Source: Strongyloides papillosus | Lineage: Eukaryota; Nematoda; Chromadorea; Rhabditida; Strongyloididae | Assembly: GCA_005656395.1 (NCBI GenBank) | Contig: SRSI01000052.1 | Coordinates: 248,001 to 312,000 of the forward strand | DNA length: 64,000 bases | Direction of reading: 5' to 3' | Part shown: positions 26,493-36,600 of the stretch, one piece after another | How positions within the stretch are numbered: position 1 is the first letter of the stretch | How the letters are laid out: every line of letters begins with the position of its first letter | Position numbers and translations under genes: made by a program | The notes under the pieces: generated by a model | Databases searched by the model: none | The model's input: the letters and a program-made list of their open reading frames with translations, nothing else | What the model was told of the DNA's origin: nothing

Positions 26493-27679
26493 TTATGAGT
26501 ACCAAAATGCATACAACCAACATGGAAAAACGGTGTGAACCGTTGCCTTAAAATTACATTTATCAGCATGTGTTGAGTTACCCAATTTTGACAAACTACT
26601 TTTATTTAAATAGCATATTGTGGTTTTCTCTCAAAATTACATGCCTTGATTTTTGTATATAGAAACTACTACATCACCTCAAATATACTACAACCTATTG
26701 ACTTTATATATTTACAACTATTCATATAAAACATTTAAATTTTTATTGAAAAAATTTCATTAGCATATATAAATTTTTAACAATGTATGGGATTGAACTA
26801 TTTCTTTAGTATCTTAGAAAATTATGTATTATTTTATTACTCGAAATTCCTTATTTAATATCCATATTACTATGGCTAAGTTCTAAAATAACAAATATTG
26901 TAGAAACTATTTAAAAATCTAATATTCCATCAATATGTATGTACTAATTTCGGTTAGTCTTTTCTTAATTATTTTTTTATAACTTCAAATAAACAATTTT
27001 AAAATAATGTCGATTTTTCATTTACTTCACTACATGCATGATTTTTTATTGTACAACAGAAACAGTGGTCATTGAATTTGGAATATAACATTATAATGGA
27101 ATGTCTATATTTGATATTTGAAAAAATTTATTGACTAACACCTCCAATAATTTTTTTAGAATTTCTATATTTACGAAATTTTAATTTGTGCAAAAATAAG
27201 AATTTTTAATAATAATTTTTCTCTCATGAATAAAATCTAAATCAATGACTAACATATTATCGGATTATTAAATAATAAATGACAACAAATGGTGATAAAA
27301 CTAATGTTACATATAAAAATCTCTAGTTGTCATCATTCTCACTTAAAACTTATCAGCACTTCAAAATTCTCTTCTGCATTAATTAAAGATGAATCTTTTT
27401 AAAAATAATTACCATCTACTTTCTCGCTTAAGTAGAATTTTTTCATCGTTTTTATAATGGTTAAGAGTATTTAAAAATATGCTTTTGGGCAATATTTTTG
27501 TCGTATAATGAAAATGATCAAATTAAATGATAATAGTAAAAATTGTGGAAGGATTTGGATTAAAACTTTATCCCTTGTCATAAAACCAATATCTCCCCAC
27601 TTTATCTATTACATAATCTTACCCGACATATAAATATCTGTAAATTTATTTTGAAAACATTCTCTTGTTTAGAAAATAC

Positions 27680-27714
27680 GTACGAAATATACCACATATC
27701 TATATGTGTCGTAC
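27680..27714. repeat. Compact hairpin downstream of SmD3
   Basis: Nested inverted repeat: GTACGA (27680) pairs with TCGTAC (27709), and inside it CACATAT (27693) pairs with ATATGTG (27702) across two bases, with a 7-base bulge on one arm. It lies about 200 bp beyond the SmD3 stop. It is followed by a less A+T-rich patch with a second small stem (GCTC..GAGC near 27733-27750). It may be part of a 3' UTR or a small RNA. Confidence 0.35.
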
Positions 27715-27908
27715 ATCCAAAGAAATTGAATGGCTCCTAGAACAAAGAGCGAGTTATCGAGTTTGGTTAATAAAAAGTACGTTGTTTAAAGTTTTTATTA
27801 ATATTTAAATTTTAAATAAACGTTTTTGTGGCGGTTTTATTTCATAATTAATAAAAAAAACAAAGATCAAAATTAAACCAGAGGTATAGTGATATAGTAA
27901 CCATCGCA

Positions 27909-28335
27909 TTATCTGCCCCTCATTGCACCGCGTGGTGTACCCCTCATACCAGCTCCTCTCCTGAACGCACTACCACGTCCTCGAGAATTTTGATCAGATG
28001 CCATAATGAGAGCTCCTTTCTGAACACGTCCAATATTTTTAAACATTGGTGCATTTTTAAGCATATCAGGTAATACCAAAAAACGTATCTTTGATCCACG
28101 AATAAATACATTATCCAGTTGATGAGTACGTCCGTCTCTAAGTGTTACCAAAACTTCTGACAACTGACAATTCATATTATCTTCAGCCTCAACAAGTTTT
28201 CCTCTATAAACTTCACCTAAATTAAAAATAAACATCAAAATATTATTTTAAGTTATTACCTATTGTTGTTTCCAAAGTAATTATATGACCTTCAGCTTCA
28301 TGAAGAATTTTTATAGGAACACCAATTGTACTCAT
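27909..28335 (-). CDS. snr-1: Small nuclear ribonucleoprotein Sm D3
   Basis: Core Sm-ring subunit of spliceosomal U1, U2, U4 and U5 snRNPs. Two minus-strand exons (28335-28260 and 28216-27909) join across a 43-bp intron to 127 residues, against 126 in human SmD3. The Sm1 motif ([19 protein letters not shown] through GEVYRGKL) spans the splice site; the Sm2 motif reads [20 protein letters not shown]. The C-terminus is an RG-rich tail with GRG, RRG and RGR repeats, as expected for symmetric arginine dimethylation. The symbol is assigned by orthology to C. elegans SmD3. The gene diverges from SNX13. Confidence 0.93.
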
Positions 28336-28604
28336 TTTTAAAATATCTTCTCAGATCCAGTAAATCCCGGTGAATATAATTACAATAATGCTAAGGAAAT
28401 TTTAAAACTTTTTTCGTTTTTGGAAGATAGCTTAGTTTTCGTTTTAGGACGAAGTAAAGTTAGTTTTGAAAAGTGTTTTCTAAATACGTATATTTAGAAG
28501 ATTGTTTAAGGCTGCTTTAGATCGATAGATAATTGCATGGTTGAAATGACAATATAATATATTTAATAATTCCTAACTAATGCTATTTTTTGTAACTTAC
28601 CAGA
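28336..28604. promoter_or_regulatory. Shared divergent promoter region, SmD3/SNX13
   Basis: 269 bp separate the start codons of two divergent genes, so both core promoters must lie here. No TATA box is convincing. A less A+T-rich patch occurs around 28435-28530. A TTACCAG lies immediately before the SNX13 ATG and could act as a trans-splice acceptor. Confidence 0.4.
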
Positions 28605-31469
28605 ATGGACTTGTCAGTCAGTAATAGAAAAACTATATTTACTTATGGTATTTTAGTTGGTATCACTAGTATTTTGCACTACTTTGAACTTTTGTATATT
28701 AATTTATATGTAATAATTTGTTTCTTATTTGGGTAAGAATTTATACATATTATTTTAAATTGTTTTTGTAGATTTTGTTATGTTATTTTCCATCAATCAA
28801 ATGTTGTAATACAACCCAAAAAACGTAATTTAGATGAAGTCGCAGAAAACTACAAATTTTCTCCAGGAATAAACTCTTTATTAAAAGAGCTGAAAGATTC
28901 ATTTGAGAGAAATTCTGGTCATAAAGAAAGACATTCAATGGCATCATCTCCAGAGGTTGATGCAATATTAGAACAAATTTTGACATTTTTTATGAGAGAT
29001 TTTGTTGATAATTGGTATTCTGGTATTTGTTCTGACAGTGGTTTTCAAGAAAGTTTAAAAAGAATGATACGACGTACTATTTCGGCATTTAGTTTTTGTT
29101 TAAGTAAAGTAGACTGGCAAGAATTACTTACAAGAGATATCGTTGATGATGTTGCATCTCATTTTAGATTGTTCAGAAAAGCTAAAGAAAAATTAGATTT
29201 AAAAAAAGAAATGAGCTATAACAATTTAGAGTCATTGTTTTTTGATGTTGAACTGGAGATGGAGAAAAATTACTGCAGAGATCTTGTATCTACAACACCT
29301 GAATATGAGATAGCGTATTTTAAGGATGTTGTTGATATTCTTTTATATTTGCTAATGCCTTCTGAAGATTTTAGATGTAGACCGTTGAGATTTATTTTAA
29401 GAGATATTCTTGTAAATAGAATTTTTGTTCCTTGTTTTGATAAACTTTCAAATCCAGATTATGTAAATTATATGATTGTTTGGATACTCAGTGAAGTAAA
29501 TATAGATACAGATGCATTTATTTTGTCACTTGAAACATCTCACTCAGTTCCTGAGTTAGAAGCTATACTGGAATCAATTGACGAAGAGATAAATGGCCTA
29601 AAATCGAAAGACAAAGGGAGAGAATTTTTAGATATAGTCTATCAACAGATAGCAAGTTTGGAATTTGCTGCAGAAATTATTAAAAAACGGATGGTTGTAT
29701 TGACTTCTCATCCAGATTTAGAAATTCTAAATGAAATCGAGATTGGAGAACAAATTACTAGTGATTTAGTACAACTACCGATTACTGTAATTATGACAAA
29801 CAATGTGGCGATTTCTTATTTTACAAAATTCTTAAGAAAACATGGCGGGCAGAATTATATTGATTGTTTCTTAGCTATAGAAGGATTCAAAGTAAGTACA
29901 GAACAACAATTTAAAGCATTAGCCGGTGGAGAAGTTCAAGAGAAGGACGTCGCAAAAGTAGTTAAGGATTCAGCTTTGTTTTTGTATCATCAATTTCTTT
30001 CTCAAGAAGCGAAAACAAGAGTACCTTTGGATGAGAATATTATAAATAAATTTCTAGCGCGTCTGCGAAATGATGAACCAGCAGATACTTGGTTTGAGGC
30101 AATTGAGGAAAAACTTATTGATATATTGAGTAAAGAGAATCAATATTATCCAGCTTTTAAAAAGTCGAATGAGTACATTGATTTACTCATTGAGCTTGGA
30201 ATACTACTTGCTTCTGATTTAAATAAAGATGATGAGAGTATAGCTGATGAAGAAGATGGTAAATCAATAAGTAGTCTTGGATCTTTTACATCTTTAGAAT
30301 TTAGTCAACCATCAGTAGAATATTTAAAGAAAAATCTGGCTACTTCTGTCGTTATTGAACATTTAGGTATTGGTCACCAAGGACAAAAATCGTTTATACT
30401 TTATAATGTAAGAGTTAGAAAGGAAAGTAGTGATGAAACAAGTGCGTCTGAATGGAATGTTATAAGAAGATATTCTGATTTTTATAAACTTAATCAAATA
30501 GTAAAAGAAAAGTATCCTAAGCTTAAACATATTTCGTTTCCAGGAAAGAAGGCATTCAATAATTTTGATACCATGTTTTTGGAAAAAAGAAGCACTGCAC
30601 TTAATCTGTATGTAAATACATTATTAGAAACAAATATACTTGAAGCAAATAATGGTTTAGATAGTATTATTTACGATTTTTTGACACAAAAAACATATAC
30701 AGGTATAAAAGAAGGACTTTCAAAAAAAGTTATTAGTAGTCTATTTAATCCCGTTGTAACAAGTGTTAAGGCTATTGGAACTGTTGTTACATCCGTTCCT
30801 GATCAAGTTATGGATGGTGTAACAAAAGTTAGTACTGGTTTAAATAGAGCGGCATCTCAAGTATTAAACACTATGGGAAGTAAATCAGATGATTTATCCG
30901 ATTATAGCCGTGTCGCTGCCGATATACAAAATGAGACGTTTTCAGACAATATTCCATTGAGAGTTTTACTTTTGTTTGTTGATGAGGTTTTTGTTCTTAG
31001 AGGTAGAGGACAATGGTTTAGAAGGCAGTTAACAAGTTTATTACATCAAATTATTTCAGCAACTCTTGGTGGCTCAATAAATAAAAAAATAATTGATCTT
31101 GTAAATTGGTTAACTTCTTCGGAGCAAGTTGTACAGTACCTTATTGCCTTTAGAGAAAGTATGTGGCCAAATGGTATCTTAAACACTAAACAAGAAAGTC
31201 GTTCATTAAGTTCTTCATTGAGAACGAGGTTATTTGCAAGAACTCAAATGTATGCTTCAATACCAGATGAGTTGAGAATTTTTATAGGAACGAATGTTGC
31301 TGTCCGTGGTGTGTCGAATATCTCAGATTGTTTACAAAATAGACACTTAAATAGAAGACTTATATATGTTATTCTTGAAAGATTTCTTGTAAAAATTTTC
31401 CCTAATAATAGATTTGACAAAATATTACCTCAACTACACAGTAAAAGTCCTAGAAAGACTACTGCATAA
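28605..31469 (+). CDS. snx-13: Sorting nexin SNX13 (PXA-RGS-PX-nexin C)
   Basis: Endosome/ER-anchored sorting nexin. Two exons (28605-28732, 28772-31469) close in phase to 941 residues, similar to human SNX13. The short first exon supplies hydrophobic N-terminal segments (GILVGITSILHYFELLY and INLYVIICFLFGF). After these come PXA (about 100-285, with LTRDIVDDVASHFRLFRKA), an RGS homology domain (about 378-500), PX (about 567-690, with RRYSDFYKLN and FPGKKAFNNFD), and nexin C (about 769-880, with IPLRVLLLFVDEVF and WPNGIL). The order and C-terminal motifs fit SNX13 better than SNX14 or SNX25. The next gene on the strand begins 92 bp after the stop. Confidence 0.93.
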
Positions 31470-31552
31470 ATATAGTTTTTAAAATTTATTGAATATACTT
31501 ATTAAAAGGTATTTTTACCGTTTTATTATTTATAATTTAATTCAATTTAATT

Positions 31553-31561
31553 GTCTTTAGA
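31553..31561 (+). promoter_or_regulatory. Probable trans-splice acceptor before the ARB2-type gene
   Basis: TGTCTTTAG-A sits one base before the ATG of the downstream gene and only about 90 bp after the SNX13 stop. A strong acceptor this close to a start codon, with no room for a normal promoter, is the usual layout of a spliced-leader site inside a nematode operon. Only the motif is seen; use is inferred. Confidence 0.5.
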
Positions 31562-32421
31562 ATGTCACAGGAACTTGAATGTTTAGGATATTCTTTTAAT
31601 GACTCCGGAATTCTTGTCGATAAGGACAATAAGAGATTTGTCTTCACTACACAAAAAGAGTATGAAATTCTAGGAGAAGCAATAACAGAATATGTGTATG
31701 AAATACTCGAAAAAAAATTTAACTTTCAAAAGCTATATTTTGATGAGGATAATACAGAGGAAAGTTCTTTTATTTATGCTTCTCGAAACTATAAAGATTG
31801 TAGTGAGATAGTTATTTTTATCAATGGAAGTGGTGTTGTTCGTGCTGGACAGTGGGCTAGAAGTATTATTATTAATGAAAATATAGATATGGGAACTCAA
31901 TTTGAATATTATAAGAAACTATCATCAAATGATAGAGGTATTGTTGTTTTTAATACCAATGATAATATTTCAAAAAAGGGAAATACTAAAATGGTAAATT
32001 TATTTCACTGTTTTTTTTTTAATCTTAGTTTTAGAATAGTAAAGATGCGATTGAACATGCTTTATTTGCTTACAAGAAATTTATTGTTCCACATAATTTT
32101 TCTAAAATAGTTATTATTGCTCACAGTTATGGAGGAACAGTTACTCAAAATCTTTTGGAGACATTTGATGATTTAAATTCCAATATTAAATGTATAGTGT
32201 TAACTGATGCTTCGTTTAACACCAAAAAAGTGGTTGAAAAAAAGCTTAAGAATGTTCCTCCAATAATAAATTATATTATTTCAAATAAGAAGCTTGGAGA
32301 AATAATAAAAAAAGATGATTGTATTGTATATGCATCAGCTGGGACTGAGAAACATGAAAGGAGTTCTGGTGTGTGTGTTGAAGCTGCTATCAATTATATA
32401 AATAGTTATTTAAACAATTAA
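31562..32421 (+). CDS. ARB2/FAM172-type alpha/beta-fold protein
   Basis: Two exons (31562-31993, 32035-32421) join in phase 0 across a 41-bp intron to 272 residues. The Arb2 domain is clear: LGYSFNDSGILVD at the start, then IFINGSGVVRAGQWAR and IINENIDMGTQ. The second exon carries VIIAHSYGGTV, the nucleophile-elbow-like motif of FAM172A, and ASAGTEKHERSS near the C-terminus. FAM172A-type proteins act in the nucleus with Argonaute and chromatin factors; yeast Arb2 is linked to Argonaute-dependent heterochromatin. The loop between the exons is much shorter than in the human protein. It is probably co-transcribed with SNX13. Confidence 0.85.
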
Positions 32422-33276
32422 ATTAAGTAATTTCTTTACTTTCATTTATGTTTAAAATTGAATAAATCATTTAAGCTAACCTAATAAAATTTTCGTATAA
32501 TTATATAGATTTAAATGCATATATGGTAAATCTTTTAAAGTTAATTAAACTTTACTGTATACTATATTTATTTTTATCATCTGCTATCTGTCCATACTCT
32601 TACTCATATTGTATTTTGCCATTTTTACAATTAAAAATTTCGTCAATTTAAACCTAGTACTTGATTTCAATTTAAAATTTTTTTTTAACTATCTGTCATA
32701 GTATTAACAGAAACATAAATCAATTTATGTAGTATTTTTTGTTTCTTTTTCATAATTTAACAAACATTTATTTATAATTTCTATAGGGAATATTGAAAAG
32801 TCAAACTCTCTCTTGTTTTAATTTAAACGGCAAAGCCAAACTAGTGAAGTTAAATTGTAAAAGATTTATGATAAGGTTAAAAGTATAAAAAACGTCATTT
32901 GATATAAATGCAACATCCCTTAAATAGTTGAAAGACATAAGATTTCTAACATTTATCTACACTTTATTTTTAGATTATATATTTAATTTTAAAAAAATTT
33001 ATCATTTTGATTTAATATTTACATTAAAAATATTTTATTATTTATCTGATTAACTCTGTTGCAAACTCAATTTTATTTATTTATAGCCTTTATTTACCTT
33101 CTTTACAGTATATATAAAATATTTTTTACTTTTTTTTTAATGTCCATTAAAATACATTAAAAAATACTTTTAAAAAACTCTCGTTTATGATGTAAATTTA
33201 GAACACCTGGTAAAACAATTTTAAAAGTAAAATTTTCAAAAATTTTCATTGGATTATTTAAGATTAAAAATAAACT
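32422..33276. other. Gene-free stretch
   Basis: About 850 bp of A+T-rich sequence between two plus-strand genes. No ORF, RNA gene or repeat is supported. It should contain the ARB2-gene 3' end and the promoter of the small gene at 33277. Confidence 0.45.
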
Positions 33277-33528
33277 ATGGATAATAAAAACAATGTACAA
33301 ACTAATTGTGGTATGTTTAATAAAAATTAAATTATAAAATGATATTTTTTAGAAGAATTTTCTCAAATGTGTAGATCAGTGGAAAATTTTGAAATAATTC
33401 TCCAAGAAACATGTATTGAACATGAAGACAATGAAAGTTTGAAGGTAGAGTACTTAAAAAGTATAGAAGACAATTCAAAGAATGTCGGCGATACACTACC
33501 AGCAAAAGAAATATTAAAATCAAACTAA
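33277..33528 (+). CDS. Unrecognised 69-residue protein, two exons
   Basis: ATG at 33277 opens an 11-codon first exon (33277-33310). A 42-bp intron with GTATGT donor and TTTTTTAG acceptor leads to exon 2 (33353-33528). Together they encode 69 residues, beginning MDNKNNVQTNCEEFSQMC. The protein is acidic and helical-looking with three cysteines, and has no signal peptide or membrane segment. Exon 2 stays open exactly to a stop, and the phases close. The size and pattern fit a small subunit of a larger complex, but no family was recognised. Its stop lies 103 bp from the convergent FERM gene's stop. Confidence 0.6.
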
Positions 33529-33631
33529 TATCGACAAAATAACTTTTTATTAATTAATTAAAATTTAATAATTAGAAAGCATTTATAACAAAAAAATTTT
33601 TTAATAGGAATATAACATTTAATAAAAATAT

Positions 33632-36600
33632 TTAATTTAAATGAATGATTTTATTGTATGTGTCCAATACTGTATTTCGAACAGGTCGATAATAATCGTT
33701 CTCGAAAAATTCGATAAATGAAATTGATTTAAATAAAGAATTTTTGTTAGTGGTTGTCTAAAATACTTTAGAATAATTAGAAAAATAAACTTACTTCAAA
33801 CAATGTGATGATTATCATAAATAACATTAAAATAATTAATATGAATGATATAAATGCTTTCAATGTTTGTTTAAATAAAAATCCCTTACTATTATTAATA
33901 GAAGAAACTTTTTTAACATTTATTTTTTCTGGATATTTGTCTAATATAGATTCTGTTTTTGTTCCTTTTACATCAATTTTTTCATCCATAATATTTGTAT
34001 TTAAATTTACACTGTCTTTTACTTTATTACTAGAGAGTGAAGATTTATTTTTAATAAGTTTTTTGTTAAGTTCAGAAATTGTTTCATCTACGTGTAATTC
34101 TTCAATCATTCTTTCTTCTCCAGGTGAATCTTCCAAATTTTCTTTCTAAAATAATTTATTAAATAATGAAATTAAACAAAAATAAATTAAAGTGATTATA
34201 ACACGCACAGTAGTATTAGAACCAAACTTCAATTGTTCAATTTTTCTCAAACAAATTTTGTAGGTTATCTGAAAAATGTCATTCCATTTTTAAATATTAT
34301 AAAAAATTTTCTACAAAACATTTATGAGAGACAGACAACAGAAAGGCCTACACAACAAAATTACGATACATCTTTATATTTTTAAAGCGATTTACATACC
34401 TTATTTACAACTTCTGTTGGTTTTTTTCCTTCTGAATTTAGCGCAGCAATCAATTTTTCTTTCATTATTTCATGTTCAGTTCCCTTTATTGTGATATTTC
34501 TCGCTAAATTCTTGTCAATTTTTTTAGTTATATTTTCTATTTTTTCGTTAACATCAACAACACTTGATGACACATGAGTTACTAGATCGTCATCATCATA
34601 ATAACCTTCATAAAACATTTGTGCTGTAGCAGCATTTTCTTCAGCTTCTAGTTCAGCAGCTTCCGCTTTTATTCGATCATCTTCCTCCTTTTGAAGCATT
34701 TTTTTACGTTGAATAATTCGCCTATCATTACATTTATCGCAATTTTTACTACTACAAAATAATAGACGTTTGTTTAGTAATTGTGGATTTTCAGTGTATT
34801 TCTTTAAAACTCTTGTTACATAGTCATTTTGTTCGCGTGGCTTTTGTTTTTCTAGAATAGCCCTTGTAAAGGAGATACATTTTGAAACATTACTTGGTTT
34901 TTCGTTTCTTAATTCATTTAACGTTTTCCTAACGGGCATTCTAAAAGTTGATCCTCTTTGAAAAAATGGAATTTTTGGTGTTGAAAAAATTAATTTTACA
35001 TTTTCAGCTTTGTCAGCGGTAAAGAAATTTTGGAGAGCAAGGATATTTTTCCATAAGTGCTTAGCGAATTTTTCATTTGGACACTCAAATCCATGCTCAT
35101 TTTCTTTTAAATTATGTTTTTTTTCTAGTTTCTTTATATTTGGTGAAACAGTGGGTAATGCCGCTTTTTTTTTCGTATTTAGAATTTCTTTTTCTAAGTT
35201 TGTCAAATCATTTGCAAAATGTGATATGACAGTAATTTTTAGTAACTTTTCATGAAAATCAACTTTTTCAATATCATTCCACTTAATTAAACTGTAATTT
35301 TGAGGATCATAAAATTGCAATATTCCTTTATGACTAGCACCAACAAATATTTGGACACCTTTTTCTTCTTCATTAACAGCAAAAGGATCATAGCCATATG
35401 TTTCCAACTTACTAGCAATTTCGAGAAAGGAGCATTCGGCTTCAGCAGGACTAAGTCCTTCTGATTTTTTATGTTCTTCTTCTATTTTACATTCTAATAC
35501 TTCTGATTGTTTTAATAACAATTTGTACTGTGACAAATATCCTGATTCAAATTTTCCTTTTTTGTAGTCTCCAAGTGCCGCTAAAAATTGTAAAAATTTA
35601 AAAAAATAGCGAAACATTTTAATTAATATTGAGTCTAATATAATAATTATATCAGTGCATGGTAATTTTCCATCGTATTTAATAAATTGATGGAAAAATA
35701 AAACCCTTTTATTTAATTGGTTATTAATTGTTACAATTAGAATATAAATAAATTCCTTTATTTCTTACAACTTTTTCTAAATTTGAAAGTATTTTTAAGA
35801 GGCGTTGCAAAAAAGTAGAAACTATATTTTAAGTTTGTAAATGCTATAGAAATAAATTATAGTAAAGCACAAAATTATATCTGCAACTAAAGTCATAGTA
35901 ATTACTAATAAATAATTTTTAGCAAATAATTATTATATTGCGGGCAAGCAAAAATTTCTCCGTGGTCGTTAAAATTTCGCGGTTTTCCACGGGGGCGTCC
36001 TACTTCTCCACAAGAAGTGACATTATGTGACTTTATGTGACATTATGTGTCATTAAGTGACATTATGTGACATTATCATTTAAACTACAAAATCCCTTGT
36101 TTTTTTCGTTTAAATTATTAAAAAACAATATTGGGAATGTTAATAAATAATAATCAATTACATTTTATAAAAAAATATTAAAAAATTGAAAGTTGAAATT
36201 TATATAAATATTATATTGCGATAAATTCCCATCAATAATGTCTTACTGTTAATTCAAGATAAAAGATATTTACTCAATTTTGTTTTTCATTACATTATGA
36301 CAATAAATTCTTTTATAAAAATTTAGTAATTTGCATTAAATGGTTAAAAGTATAAAAAAACTACTTTTAAACTGTTAATTATTGAAAAAAAAATATTTAC
36401 TGCTTAATTTGATTTTTCATTTTCCTCCTATATACAAGTTATTTCAAATAATACCATTGTATTCTAATGTTTTATAACTGATGTGAACTTAAAACTATTT
36501 ATTTATTAAAATATATCTATACATATTATTGATAATTATACCAGGGATATCGTAGATATCCTGCAAGTATAATTTATATTATATAAGATACTAACGTAGT

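Larger units (their letters stand above)
23429..27908. other. 4.5-kb gene-free stretch upstream of Dopey
   Basis: No gene is supported on either strand; the short minus-strand ORF at 23456-23656 has no recognisable content. The stretch is upstream of Dopey and downstream of SmD3. It holds two perfect CRE octamers (24923, 26485), a foldback element (25906-26030) and a hairpin (27680-27714), listed separately. Short A and T runs dominate the rest. Its length is unusual next to the compact spacing elsewhere in the window. Confidence 0.55.

Noticed and set aside
35581..35617. Apparent Met start (MFRYFFKFLQF) for the FERM exon at 35.6 kb
   Set aside because: The segment is intron ending in a TTTTTAG acceptor. 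Exon 3 at 41657-41754 supplies the missing residues in phase, and without it the FERM domain would lack its N-lobe.
36017..36076. CRISPR-like array
   Set aside because: The 10-bp units are contiguous with no spacers, and the DNA is eukaryotic. It is a plain minisatellite.
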